From: Trichobilharzia regenti
Lineage: Eukaryota > Platyhelminthes > Trematoda > Strigeidida > Schistosomatidae
Assembly: GCA_944472135.2 (NCBI GenBank)
Contig: OX235263.1
Location: 5,563,517 to 5,627,516, forward strand
DNA length: 64,000 nt
Reading direction: 5' to 3'
The notes below the pieces were generated by a model. It did no database searches. It saw nothing but the letters and a program-made list of their open reading frames with translations, and had not been told where the DNA came from. The position numbers and the translations under genes are program-made. Of this stretch, positions 55,574-64,000 are shown in pieces; positions within the stretch are counted from its first letter, which is position 1; every line of letters starts with the position of its first letter.

Positions 55574-56096
55574 TGTTATAACTGCACTGAACTAAGGTAA
55601 ACCCCGTCGCCAATTTGTTATAACTGTAGGGAATTCAAGGAAGACGTTTTCACCTTATTCTGTCTGCGCCTGAACTAATCTGCCTATCTGCTTGTCGTAC
55701 CTTCCGATTTAGTAAAGCACGCAAATATCAAAAGACAAAGGCTGGACTGTGACTGTGTATTGCAGTGCAACAACGATAAAGAAAGCCATGGTATTTATAC
55801 ATTTTACAACAATATGGACAGCTAACAGCATTTGAAATAATTTATCTTAATAGCCAATAACAAAGTGCGTGAGAGATGATAATATACCATATGTGCGAGG
55901 TTGACAGTCAGTAACAAAATGTGTGGGAATGATAATATACCATATATACAAGATTAGCAGTCACTACCAAAATGTGTGAGAATGATAATATACCATATAT
56001 ACAAAATTAAAGGTCACTACCAAAATGTGTGAGAATGATAATATACCATATATACAAAATTAAACAGTCAATACCAAAATATGTGGGATCCTATCA
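55574..56096 (-). repeat. Gypsy 3' LTR with VNTR
   Basis: Plus-strand edges tgttataactg and gatcctatca. The first 42 bp duplicate the primer-binding neighbourhood (ccccgtcgccaattt). 55853-56090 contains about four to five units of a 53-bp repeat built on gtgtgagaatgataatatac. Confidence 0.8.
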
Positions 56097-57850
56097 CCTC
56101 CCCCGTAAAGAGTGTAGGACTTGCTTTTTGGATCTATTTGAAAAGGTTTCGGAGCTCTTCTTTGTCGAGTTGACCTTTGCGTGGTACTGGATAGAGCGTG
56201 ATCTGTGTGTCTGACACATAACTGTCCTTTTTCATTCGTACGATAATGCAGCAAGAATTTATCCAAAATTTCTTCTGTTGTTCCCTCCCCCTTCGCTTTT
56301 GCATAAGCACGCTTAAAGGTGTCGACGAAACGTTCAGTCTGTCCATTCGATTGGGGATGATACGGGGGGCTACGAATATGCTGGATGCCAAACAGTTTGC
56401 AGCAACCAAGTTTGTCCTGGAAGACAGAAGCGTGCTTTTGACGACGGCGTTGCAAGAGAGATTGATCAGATACATCTCCGGGAACAACGTTGTGTGGTGA
56501 AGACGAAACATTAGAGCATACTGAATTTAATGGTACATTAAAGATATGGAGCTTGTCTAACCAGTCAAGACCAAGCAAATCCAAATCATGGTAGTTTGTA
56601 ACGTAACATACACCATTGAAGTGATGCTCACCAAACTGAACCTGGCAATTGATCTCACCCACAAGTTTCAGTATATCTCCAGAGACATTCTTGGCGACAT
56701 GCTCGGTCGGCAGAATCTGTGGGCAACCAAGTTTGCGCCACGTAGTTCGGGAAATTACGGTGATATCTGATGCCGTATCCAACTGAAGACGAATACGTTT
56801 GCCGTTAATATCTAGTGTTATGTACTTACGTTTGCTGGCGAACTCGACTTTGGAAGTAGTGAAAACGGTCTGTACTCGAGGAGATTGTTTCGGCTCGAAA
56901 CGACTACTTCTGTTCCTCACCGAAGGATTTTTCTGCGGTGTACAGTAACCCTCCTTATGTCCAAAACGGTGACAATTACGGCATTTATGCTTCTTGAAAG
57001 GACAGAACTTGACAAAATGCCACGAACCACAGTGCCAGCACACTGAAGGAGGTTTAGCTGAATTCTGAGACTGACGTGCTGTGTGCTTAACGGTGATCGG
57101 AGGACTTTTCACTGTGTTAATCGAACCAAATTCAGACGACTGTCGTTTGCACTCCACCATAGCAGTATCGTGCTTCAAGTTGATTAAACGTAGGCATTCT
57201 GCTGTCACCATTTGTAAAGTCATTTTCGGGTCTTGTTCCACGAGTGACAGAAGTCGAGTTCGTATGTCAGTATCTTCTGGGTTCTTCAACCCACAAATAA
57301 AAATCAAACACTTGAACTGATCTGATGTCATTTCGTGTGGTTTGAACCTTTCACATTCCTTGTTCACTTTGCCAGCGTAAGTGACATAATCATCGGAAGG
57401 CATTTTTGTCAACTGAAAACATTGATACCGAATATTAAACATGGATGACTGTTCACCAAAGATTTGTGATAAAACGGTGACTGTCTCATCGAATGATAAC
57501 TCACGTGGGTTCTTGGGCAGAATGAAGTTAACATATCTGTTGTGCTCAACAGTACCAAGTTTTCTTAGTAACAATCGGACTTTGGCAGCATCATCAAACA
57601 TGTAGCATTCAATACGGAAAACATCTTCGTAACGATTGAACCATGCATCAAATACGAGACCAGATATTGGGTCGTAGTTGAACTCACTAATGGAATTTGA
57701 GATGCTTTCATATTTGTCAGAATGAGATGTTGATGGAACTTGAATGGACAGCTTCTGAGTGAGAGCTTCGATTAATTTTAGTTGAGCTGCTTCATTCTGA
57801 ACTTGCTGCTGCTGCAAGATAGATTTGAGATCGTCCAGAGAGATAGACAT
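56060..57850 (-). CDS. Gypsy gag-protease fused in frame to integrase C-terminus
   Basis: A 596-residue uninterrupted frame. Residues 1-240 are capsid-like (FDAWFNRYEDVFR, FGEQSSMFNIRYQC). About 271-305 hold two zinc knuckles, CX2CX3HX4C then CX2CX4HX4C, a pattern typical of Mag-like Gypsy elements. About 340-430 is an aspartic protease with LDTASD at the active site and LLGLDWL. Soon after FQDKLG, where RT should begin, the frame jumps to IRSPPYHPQSNGQTERFV, the end of the integrase core with its last acidic residue. RT, RNase H and most of integrase are gone without frame loss. The start is the first ATG after the leader; the last residues read into the polypurine tract and LTR. Confidence 0.88.
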   Translation of the reverse strand: MSISLDDLKSILQQQQVQNEAAQLKLIEALTQKLSIQVPSTSHSDKYESISNSISEFNYDPISGLVFDAWFNRYEDVFRIECYMFDDAAKVRLLLRKLGTVEHNRYVNFILPKNPRELSFDETVTVLSQIFGEQSSMFNIRYQCFQLTKMPSDDYVTYAGKVNKECERFKPHEMTSDQFKCLIFICGLKNPEDTDIRTRLLSLVEQDPKMTLQMVTAECLRLINLKHDTAMVECKRQSSEFGSINTVKSPPITVKHTARQSQNSAKPPSVCWHCGSWHFVKFCPFKKHKCRNCHRFGHKEGYCTPQKNPSVRNRSSRFEPKQSPRVQTVFTTSKVEFASKRKYITLDINGKRIRLQLDTASDITVISRTTWRKLGCPQILPTEHVAKNVSGDILKLVGEINCQVQFGEHHFNGVCYVTNYHDLDLLGLDWLDKLHIFNVPLNSVCSNVSSSPHNVVPGDVSDQSLLQRRRQKHASVFQDKLGCCKLFGIQHIRSPPYHPQSNGQTERFVDTFKRAYAKAKGEGTTEEILDKFLLHYRTNEKGQLCVRHTDHALSSTTQRSTRQRRAPKPFQIDPKSKSYTLYGGGDRIPHILVLTV

Positions 57851-57971
57851 TGTAATTGGGTTGTAATTAACACAGTCAAAAATGTTATATAGCTGCGCTG
57901 AACAGAATAAAAACTGTCGTCGTTTGCTTGCTATAACTGCAATGAATTAAGGTAATACCCCGTCGCCAATT

Positions 57972-58392
57972 TGTTATAACTGCACTGAATTAAGGTAAAC
58001 CCCGTCGCCAATTTGTTATAACTGTAGGGAATTCAAGGAAGACGTTTTCACCTTATTCTGTCTGCGCCTGAACTAATCTGCCTATCTGCTTGTCGTACCT
58101 TCCGATTTAGTAAAGCACGCAAATATCAAAAGACAAAGGCTGGACTGTGACTGTGTATTGCAGTGCAACAACGATAAAGAAAGCCATGGTATTTATACAT
58201 TTTACAACAATATGGACAGCTAACAGCATTTGAAATAATTTATCTTAATAGCCAATAACAAAGTGCGTGAGAGATGATAATATACCATGTGTGCGAGGTT
58301 GACAGTCAGTAACAAAATGTGTGGGAATGATAATATACCATATATACAAGATTAGCAGTCACTACCAAAATGTGTGAGAATGATAATATAGC
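57972..58392 (-). repeat. Gypsy 5' LTR, truncated
   Basis: Begins tgttataactg and matches the 3' LTR until 58392, where a CR1-like tail starts. It has fewer 53-bp units than the 3' LTR, partly because of the truncation. An extra partial copy of the edge motif lies at 57930-57971. Confidence 0.8.
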
Positions 58393-58394
58393 AT

Positions 58395-59369
58395 ATAATA
58401 ATAATAACAATGTATATTCTCATATAAACATATAAATTTACATGAAAATGCATGCCATTTTTACAGGCACGATCAAGTATGATATAATATCAAATCGTAG
58501 ATTGTCTACAAGTTAATAATGTTTCAACAGTTAAATATTTGATATACATATAAATACACATTTTCTAAGCCAGGCCGTATAGTTATTGAATTGTACAATT
58601 GTCCTCCAGGTTGAGCGGGAAAATCGACTTCGTTTCGTTTTCATCCCGTGGTTGTAGGCATACGATAACCAACCAATATTGAGGTAAGTACAACGTTTAC
58701 AAGGGATTGAAAGCTGTTTTAGAAAAGTAAAAGTGCTGAGGTGAATCATTAAATTGTAATGAAATAGGTAAGTGCAAGTATCATTAATAAATGCATTAAA
58801 AAAAAGAAAACTCCCTAGGCTGACAACGTTCATTTGCAATGTATAATGATACACGTGTACCTCGTACTATCATGATGTCCACTTTTGGTTTTAATACATT
58901 TATCCTCAGTTGTGCCAGTTGTTTTTGTTTTATACCTTTTTGTGCATTTAATGCACAACCGTACCCTTCACAGAGTAGGAATATAATAAGTCATAAAGAG
59001 CTGTAAAATGTTAGGTTTAATGGGATATAATGAGGATCAAGTAAAGACGTTATTGGAAAATGAATGAGATAAGACATTGTGAAGTGGTATTTAAAGATCA
59101 GTCAATGGACAGCAAGTTAGTTTATAAGATGCCCCATAAAACTGTGCACATCCCACATGGTCGCATCTCAACAATAGGCTGGGCGAATAGTATATATTTA
59201 GAGGTAGAAGCATGATCTGTCAAGGCGTTCATTATTATCTTTTTCAAGATAAAGATCTAAGCCCTCATAAAAAACAGAAATATCTCGAGCCTTTAATTTG
59301 TGTATTGCTGTTCCTGCAGAATGGGGCGATTCACCTTAGTGACCACCACCATATCTACTGATCAGCTAA
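58395..59369 (-). mobile_element. CR1-like (N1 family) 3' UTR fragment
   Basis: Inverted, highly similar copy of 38514-39480, with an ataataataataac tail at its 3' end (58394-58408). 5' truncated exactly where the plus-strand element begins. No ORF. Confidence 0.65.
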
Positions 59370-59373
59370 CGCC

Positions 59374-61605
59374 ACCCTCCTCCTTGAAAACTCTTTATCA
59401 GTTGTCACAGGAGATTTTAACTGCTGTGATTGTTCTTTCCTCGTATCATTAGGTCATGCCAATATTGTTAAATTCCCTACTCGACTTGATAAAACCCTTG
59501 ACCTAGTGTTCATTAATGATGAGGAAATATATGAAGTACGCCGACGTGCTCCTATCATGAACTCAGATCATTGTATTATTCGGATATTACCTAAGATATA
59601 CAGCAGATCTCACTTTAATATCTTCTCAAATCTGTCCAAGAAAACACAGCAAAGGTGTTACTCACAAGAAAATATGCTCAAACTAAGATGCATGCTAAAT
59701 GACACTAACTGGGAACTTTTCAACGAACACAAACTGGATGATACTATTTCCAATTTGACTGACTATCTTAAATTCTGTCTTGATATATGCTGTCCAAAAC
59801 AGATAATTTTCAAAAGAATGGATCGTTTTTCTTCCCCTCATCTCAAAAAACTTCGTAGAGAAAAAGAGAAGCTGTACAAGACAAAGAATAAATCTGGTCT
59901 TAAGAAGATAAACACCCAAATTAAATCTGAAATCAAGAGACTAAACAACATTTATAATCAAACAATACTATCTTGTAAAACCTCAGAAAACATATGGAAG
60001 CTTTTTAGAGAAATTACTGGTTGTGGTAAGCATAATAATTTTGCCTCTTCTATTGATGTAAATACTCTCAATAGATCTTTCATCCGCCCTCCAAATGTCC
60101 TTTCTGCCTTCAATTTAACTAATAACACGACCAGTGACTTTCATCGTTTCAATACTTCTGATGTTCTTAAATGTTTGAAATCTCTTAAACCTTCCCAGAG
60201 TCTAGGCCCTGATGGTATACCTGCCATTGTTTTAAAGAAATGTGCTGATATTTTAAGTAACCCACTTACAAGCATTTTCAATACTTCTTTTTCTAATAAT
60301 AATGTACCTTCTCTGTGGAAAGATATTAAAATCATCCCTGTACCCAAGTCTGGTTCTGGAGATAGTGTTAAGTTTAGACCAATTGCCATTACCTCTCCTT
60401 TTTTGAAACTGATGGAGAAATTACTGTTACAAAAACTCATTCCCTCCCTAAGCTTCTCAAACGATCCAAAGCAGTTTGCTTACAAACAGGGTAGAAGTAC
60501 TTTGGATGCTGCTGCTGTGTTTCATCACAACATTGTATCCTCCTTAGACAAAGGGGCCAAGTATGTCCGTTGTACTTTCCTTGATTACACATCTGCTTTT
60601 GACTCTGTACCTAGAGGCCTTTTGTTAAACAAGCTTAGCCTTACACAAACTGAGTCCTGGGCTATCAACTGGCTGCACTCTTACTTCTCCAATAGGATGC
60701 AGTACACGGTATATAATGGTGTAGCTTCCTCTCCTTTGCTTACTGAAGCTGGTGTTCCTCAGGGTGCTGTTCTCTCGCCGTTTCTCTTTTCCTTCTTCTT
60801 ACATGACTTACCTCTCTCAGACGAAATCAACTTCGTCAAATATGCAGATGACCTGACTGTTTCGCTTCCCGTTAAGTCTCAGTCAGACTGCTTCAAATTA
60901 AATAGCTTCCTGTCGGACATCAGTCAGTGGTCTAAACTAAATGGCCTAACGCTGAATCCCTCAAAATGCCAGACTGTCGACTTCTCCTTTAGGCATAAAC
61001 GAGATCTACAAACACTAGTAAGCACTCATGATGTCTGTAGAATTGAGGGGACTATAATTGAAACAAAGTCTAATGCAAAATACCTCGGATTAGTTATATC
61101 TTCCGACCTTACTTGGTCATCTCATATCCAAATGATTTCCAAGAAAGTGTTTCGTCTAACCTACTACATTAAGAAACTCAGACTAACTGGAGTCCCTCAA
61201 CCTCTGCTTTCACAATTTGTCAACTCTCGTATCCTACCTATTCTACTTTACTGTTCCCCGTTAGTCTTTCCTGGGTTACTGAAAAAGGATTATACCATCC
61301 TGAGAAGGATGTTGAAGGTAGTTAGTAGGACTAGCGGTGTAAAACTCAGTCAGCTCGTCACAACATTAGTGGATAAGCATCTGAATACATGTGAGAAATG
61401 GTCTAAAACCATACTCTCTGACCCCCAACACCCCCTCTATTCCCAACTCTCTCCCTGCATCTCATCAGGTAGAACCAGAAATCAGTACAAAATAATATAT
61501 GCTCGTACAACCAAGTATAGGAACTCAACGATACCATATTTGGCCCGTGTTCTAAGTGACAGAGACAATGTTAGGCGTGAAACCTATGACTTGCTTTGTT
61601 GTTAA
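59374..61605 (+). CDS. Non-LTR retrotransposon endonuclease remnant plus complete RT
   Basis: An open frame of about 744 codons (no ATG is needed upstream; the copy is 5' truncated). It begins with the end of an APE-type endonuclease: VVTGDFNCCD, TRLDKTLDLVFIND and NSDHCIIR, the SDH being the catalytic histidine motif. The RT follows with all expected blocks: LGPDGIPAIVLKKC, FRPIAITSPFLKLMEKLL, QFAYKQGRSTLDAA, FLDYTSAFDSVPRGLL, GVPQGAVLSPFLFSFFL and VKYADDLTVS with intact YADD, then the LNPSKCQTVDF and YLGLVIS thumb blocks. The family is CR1/Jockey-like; exact clade not decided. The lack of stops suggests recent insertion. Confidence 0.9.
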   Translation, partial: TLLLENSLSVVTGDFNCCDCSFLVSLGHANIVKFPTRLDKTLDLVFINDEEIYEVRRRAPIMNSDHCIIRILPKIYSRSHFNIFSNLSKKTQQRCYSQENMLKLRCMLNDTNWELFNEHKLDDTISNLTDYLKFCLDICCPKQIIFKRMDRFSSPHLKKLRREKEKLYKTKNKSGLKKINTQIKSEIKRLNNIYNQTILSCKTSENIWKLFREITGCGKHNNFASSIDVNTLNRSFIRPPNVLSAFNLTNNTTSDFHRFNTSDVLKCLKSLKPSQSLGPDGIPAIVLKKCADILSNPLTSIFNTSFSNNNVPSLWKDIKIIPVPKSGSGDSVKFRPIAITSPFLKLMEKLLLQKLIPSLSFSNDPKQFAYKQGRSTLDAAAVFHHNIVSSLDKGAKYVRCTFLDYTSAFDSVPRGLLLNKLSLTQTESWAINWLHSYFSNRMQYTVYNGVASSPLLTEAGVPQGAVLSPFLFSFFLHDLPLSDEINFVKYADDLTVSLPVKSQSDCFKLNSFLSDISQWSKLNGLTLNPSKCQTVDFSFRHKRDLQTLVSTHDVCRIEGTIIETKSNAKYLGLVISSDLTWSSHIQMISKKVFRLTYYIKKLRLTGVPQPLLSQFVNSRILPILLYCSPLVFPGLLKKDYTILRRMLKVVSRTSGVKLSQLVTTLVDKHLNTCEKWSKTILSDPQHPLYSQLSPCISSGRTRNQYKIIYARTTKYRNSTIPYLARVLSDRDNVRRETYDLLCC

Positions 61606-62385
61606 TAACATAATTTTGGCCCTTGTTATTTCCCCCTTACACTCTCTTATTTGTACTCTATAGTGAACAACCTTCTTAAACATACTTAGCTGCTTAAAAT
61701 TATTATCATTGGCTTACATTTTTATTCTTTATTCTATTCCTTCTTTATACATCTACTGGGTCCGACTATATTATCACTATGATTATTAAAAATTGTCCCG
61801 TCATTAACCATCATGTAACATTAGTTTTGTGGTTGTTCTTTGTTCGGCACTATTTAACTGACAATCTTGTTTGTTATTGCCACTATCACCATCTTAAAAA
61901 ATTTTGTATTATGCATGATTCCTCACACTACCACTACAAACAACCGCATTAGTGCTGACAATAAAAAAAAACAACCTGAAATGTTTATCTTATGATTGCT
62001 TAGTGTTGTTCAATCAAATTAACTGATCATCTTGGCTATAAACATTTTTTAAGAACATCTCATAATTTCCCGTATGATTATAGCTGTTACTGTTCACCAC
62101 GCATACACATATCGTAGCTTCCACTAACCAATACTGAAATATTTTTTCATTATTTGTGTTTATCTTCCTTTTTACTTGGTATTTTTATTTGCATTTTTTT
62201 GTTATTTCTGTGTTTCTTTTTTTGGTTTTTTGTTGTTTTTTTATATATTTTATTTTTTTTATAATACTCCTTTTAAATGTACGATGAAATTAGATGCAAT
62301 ATTGTAGATATGTGCTGAAAATTCCACACTGTACCACAAGTACTGTTTCTGGAATAAAGCGAAATTGTTATTGTTATTATTATTG
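59374..62385 (+). mobile_element. Non-LTR retrotransposon, 5' truncated
   Basis: The ORF is followed by a 0.78-kb T-rich 3' UTR and a ttgttattgttattattatt tail ending near 62385. Only the first part of ORF2 (most of the endonuclease) and any ORF1 are missing. Confidence 0.8.
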
Positions 62386-62515
62386 CTTTTGGTCCATTTC
62401 AGAAAGCCATATTTCACAGGTATATTTGCGTTTTTATGACCCCGTTTTTAATGTATAATGTAATGTAATAATCAGTTCGTAGTTATCTTAACGTTTTTTG
62501 TTCCACCTTTTGTAG
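62386..62515. other. Possible intron end
   Basis: Precedes a candidate exon. A pyrimidine-rich ttttttgttccaccttttgtag at 62494-62515 would serve as splice acceptor. Confidence 0.35.
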
Positions 62516-62742
62516 TTAACCATGTGATGCATAATTGTAAACAATGGACGTGGTCACGCAACTTTTTCGCATCTCAAAGTACGTCAGCAGTTATCCCTCG
62601 AAATCGAAGTGACATATTCAATACCAAAAAGAGGATTATCATTGCGGGTATGAACAGAATTAATGACAAATTTGGAGAAGTGTTTGCCAATACTTATGCA
62701 GACGGAGTAATCGCAGGAATCAATCGTGTTCTTAATATGTAA
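62516..62742 (+). CDS. Candidate terminal exon of an unrecognised gene
   Basis: After a good acceptor-like tract the frame reads NHVMHNCKQWTWSRNFFAS, PRNRSDIFNTKKRIIIAGM and NRINDKFGEVFANTYADGV, ending in GINRVLNM and taa at 62740. The last 45 residues look protein-like (balanced, amphipathic, no low complexity), and an aataaa signal follows at 62769-62774. No family is recognised. Acceptors at other ag sites (for example after cagcag near 62589) are possible, and upstream exons were not found. It could also be chance coding. Confidence 0.35.
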
Positions 62743-62768
62743 ATAAACTAAATTTGTATCATAATTAA

Positions 62769-62774
62769 AATAAA
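62769..62774 (+). terminator. Polyadenylation signal (putative)
   Basis: aataaa 27 bases after the stop of the candidate terminal exon. Confidence 0.35.
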
Positions 62775-62784
62775 ATTTTCATGT

Positions 62785-63621
62785 AAATTTTGTTGTCTTT
62801 CAATTCATGTGTTCACTTTGTGAGCACGGCATGCTAGACCGGTGCTCTCTAGGACTTTAACTACTAACTATACGTAAGTGTAATTGTGTAGGAACGATGT
62901 CGGTCAGCATACGTGTTAAATTATAAGTATTTTAGTTAGCTAACGTGCATACGTTTCATAGCCATATACAAGTCTTTAGGGACAATAGTAGGCATAACTT
63001 AGGCACTGCATTCGAGTTCCAGTTCTTATACGGCTACGTGTATTCGAAAGTATTGCATTACTAATGTTTCACTTAAAGCGTGATGTCAATCCATATGACT
63101 AAGGCTGTTGACATGTAGCGTAAATTAAAGTCTACACCAGACGAATTATTGAATTCGTTGAGCTTTAGCAATCGTATTTAGATTTAGCTTACACTAAAAT
63201 ATGCCACCAATTACTTCGTCAGTTCTTATTAATAAGCCATGCCTGCATCTAGTCATCATGACAAATATATCTACACTCAGATATAATAAGAAAGGTCTGC
63301 TAAGCAGGATATTAAATGTATTTAATGAAAAATAATAACAAGCAAATGTCTTTACGCAGTCGTTTGTCGTAATAATTTGGGCAATGTCGAATCTCTGTGA
63401 CCGGGTTGACTGACGTTACCGCATATCTACAAATAAGTAAACAGAGTGTTTTTTAAATCGCTGATGTAAGAAAGAAGTAATATTAAAGTTAAACGCTTTA
63501 TATTTGCCTACCTTTGCTGGAAATGGTTCATTCTCCTTTCTCATTCTTTGTTCATGACAGCATTCTTCTGTGGTTTTCACTGCCACACACATTATTCATC
63601 TTCTAAAGGATAGCAGCAAGC
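62785..63621. other. No gene seen
   Basis: Intergenic-looking AT-rich DNA without repeats recognised in the window. Confidence 0.5.
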
Positions 63622-64000
63622 ATATAATAATAATTTCAAATTTCGTATAAACCAATGTTTACAAAGAATGCATGTCATTTCTACAGGCGCAATAAGTTAT
63701 GTTATAAACTGCAATCGTGAAGTATCATAAATTATAAGAGTTAAATTGTAAACCCTTAACAATGAGCACCGTACATTTGGCTAAGTGCTATGTCCTTGGA
63801 ATGTGAGTATACATTTGCAATGTTTAATGCCAACCATATTGGTGTAAGCATAGAAAATATGACGTTTTCCATGAAAGTACAGCTTTGTTCAAACACTGGT
63901 GTTGTTGTGTTTCTAATAAAAACAAATAGACTGTAAGCAAGCAACTAATAGGCACAAAGAGTAAGTCTCAGCCTTAATAAAGGCATATCCAGTTAACATA
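63622..64000 (-). mobile_element. CR1-like (N1 family) 3' end, continues past window
   Basis: catataataataattt, gcatgtcatttctacaggcg and agttatgttataaactgcaa match the 3' terminus and UTR at 44564-45090 in the same orientation. The 5' side lies beyond the right edge. Confidence 0.55.

Larger units (their letters stand above)
55574..58392 (-). mobile_element. Gypsy-type LTR retrotransposon, internally deleted
   Basis: The 3' LTR is 55574-56096 and the 5' LTR is 57972-58392 (truncated). A polypurine tract (gggggagg on the minus strand, 56097-56106) abuts the 3' LTR and a primer-binding-like ttggcgacgggg abuts the 5' LTR. The interior is 1.88 kb and encodes one fused polyprotein. It lacks RT and RNase H, hence non-autonomous. 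Confidence 0.85.

Overview
The window is repeat-dense, intron-rich animal DNA. The best fit is a schistosome-type blood fluke or close relative (Digenea). The reasons are tRNA-like short repeats that carry hammerhead-ribozyme cores (the Sm-alpha type of schistosome repeat), many decayed RTE-clade (SR2-like) reverse transcriptases, Penelope-like GIY-YIG remnants, CR1/Jockey-like elements and BEL and Gypsy LTR elements. There are no bacterial operons and no CRISPR array. Species is not claimed.

Host genes. One gene is recognisable: an AMP deaminase (AMPD) on the minus strand. Three consecutive coding exons can be read at 34161-34001, 30674-30068 and 10130-9935. They share compatible phases and GT..AG borders and are separated by introns of about 3.3 kb and 19.9 kb. 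They encode only the N-terminal regulatory part; the catalytic domain must lie left of position 1. Two weaker host-gene candidates are a multi-exon-looking stretch at about 41640-42230 (-) and a possible terminal exon at about 62516-62742 (+).

Layout. 1-9934 is the AMPD intron or beyond, filled with RTE fragments, hammerhead-bearing SINE-like repeats, tRNA-like repeats, microsatellites and a miniature LTR (TRIM-like) element at 8294-9363. 10131-30067 is the giant intron, holding more SINEs, RTE pieces, inverted Penelope-like fragments and (TA)n and (TAG)n tracts. 30675-34000 is the short intron, with RTE pieces. 35440-39480 holds CR1-like and RTE remnants and a solo LTR. 40019-41588 is a 5' piece of a degenerate BEL-type element.

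43338-55543 is a 12-kb imperfect giant palindrome built from retroelements. Its arms meet at 48022/48435 around a 412-bp spacer derived from an RTE endonuclease. A CR1-like copy (44564-46462), flanked by about 455-bp direct repeats, interrupts the left arm. The right arm holds a 4.8-kb segment absent from the left arm, which includes a 4-kb gag-only BEL element (50355-54320).

55574-58392 is a Gypsy element whose single open frame fuses gag-protease directly to the integrase C-terminus. 58395-62385 holds two abutting non-LTR fragments; the plus-strand one has an open frame with a complete RT (59374-61605). The rest, to 64000, is mostly non-coding.

Mobile elements dominate and are nested: SINE into RTE, SINE into SINE, LTR and BEL into CR1-like, CR1-like into palindrome, and Gypsy next to a BEL LTR. 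Non-autonomous forms (SINEs, TRIM, gag-only BEL, deleted Gypsy) would depend on enzymes from autonomous relatives elsewhere. All family calls come from reading motifs and internal comparison; no database was searched.
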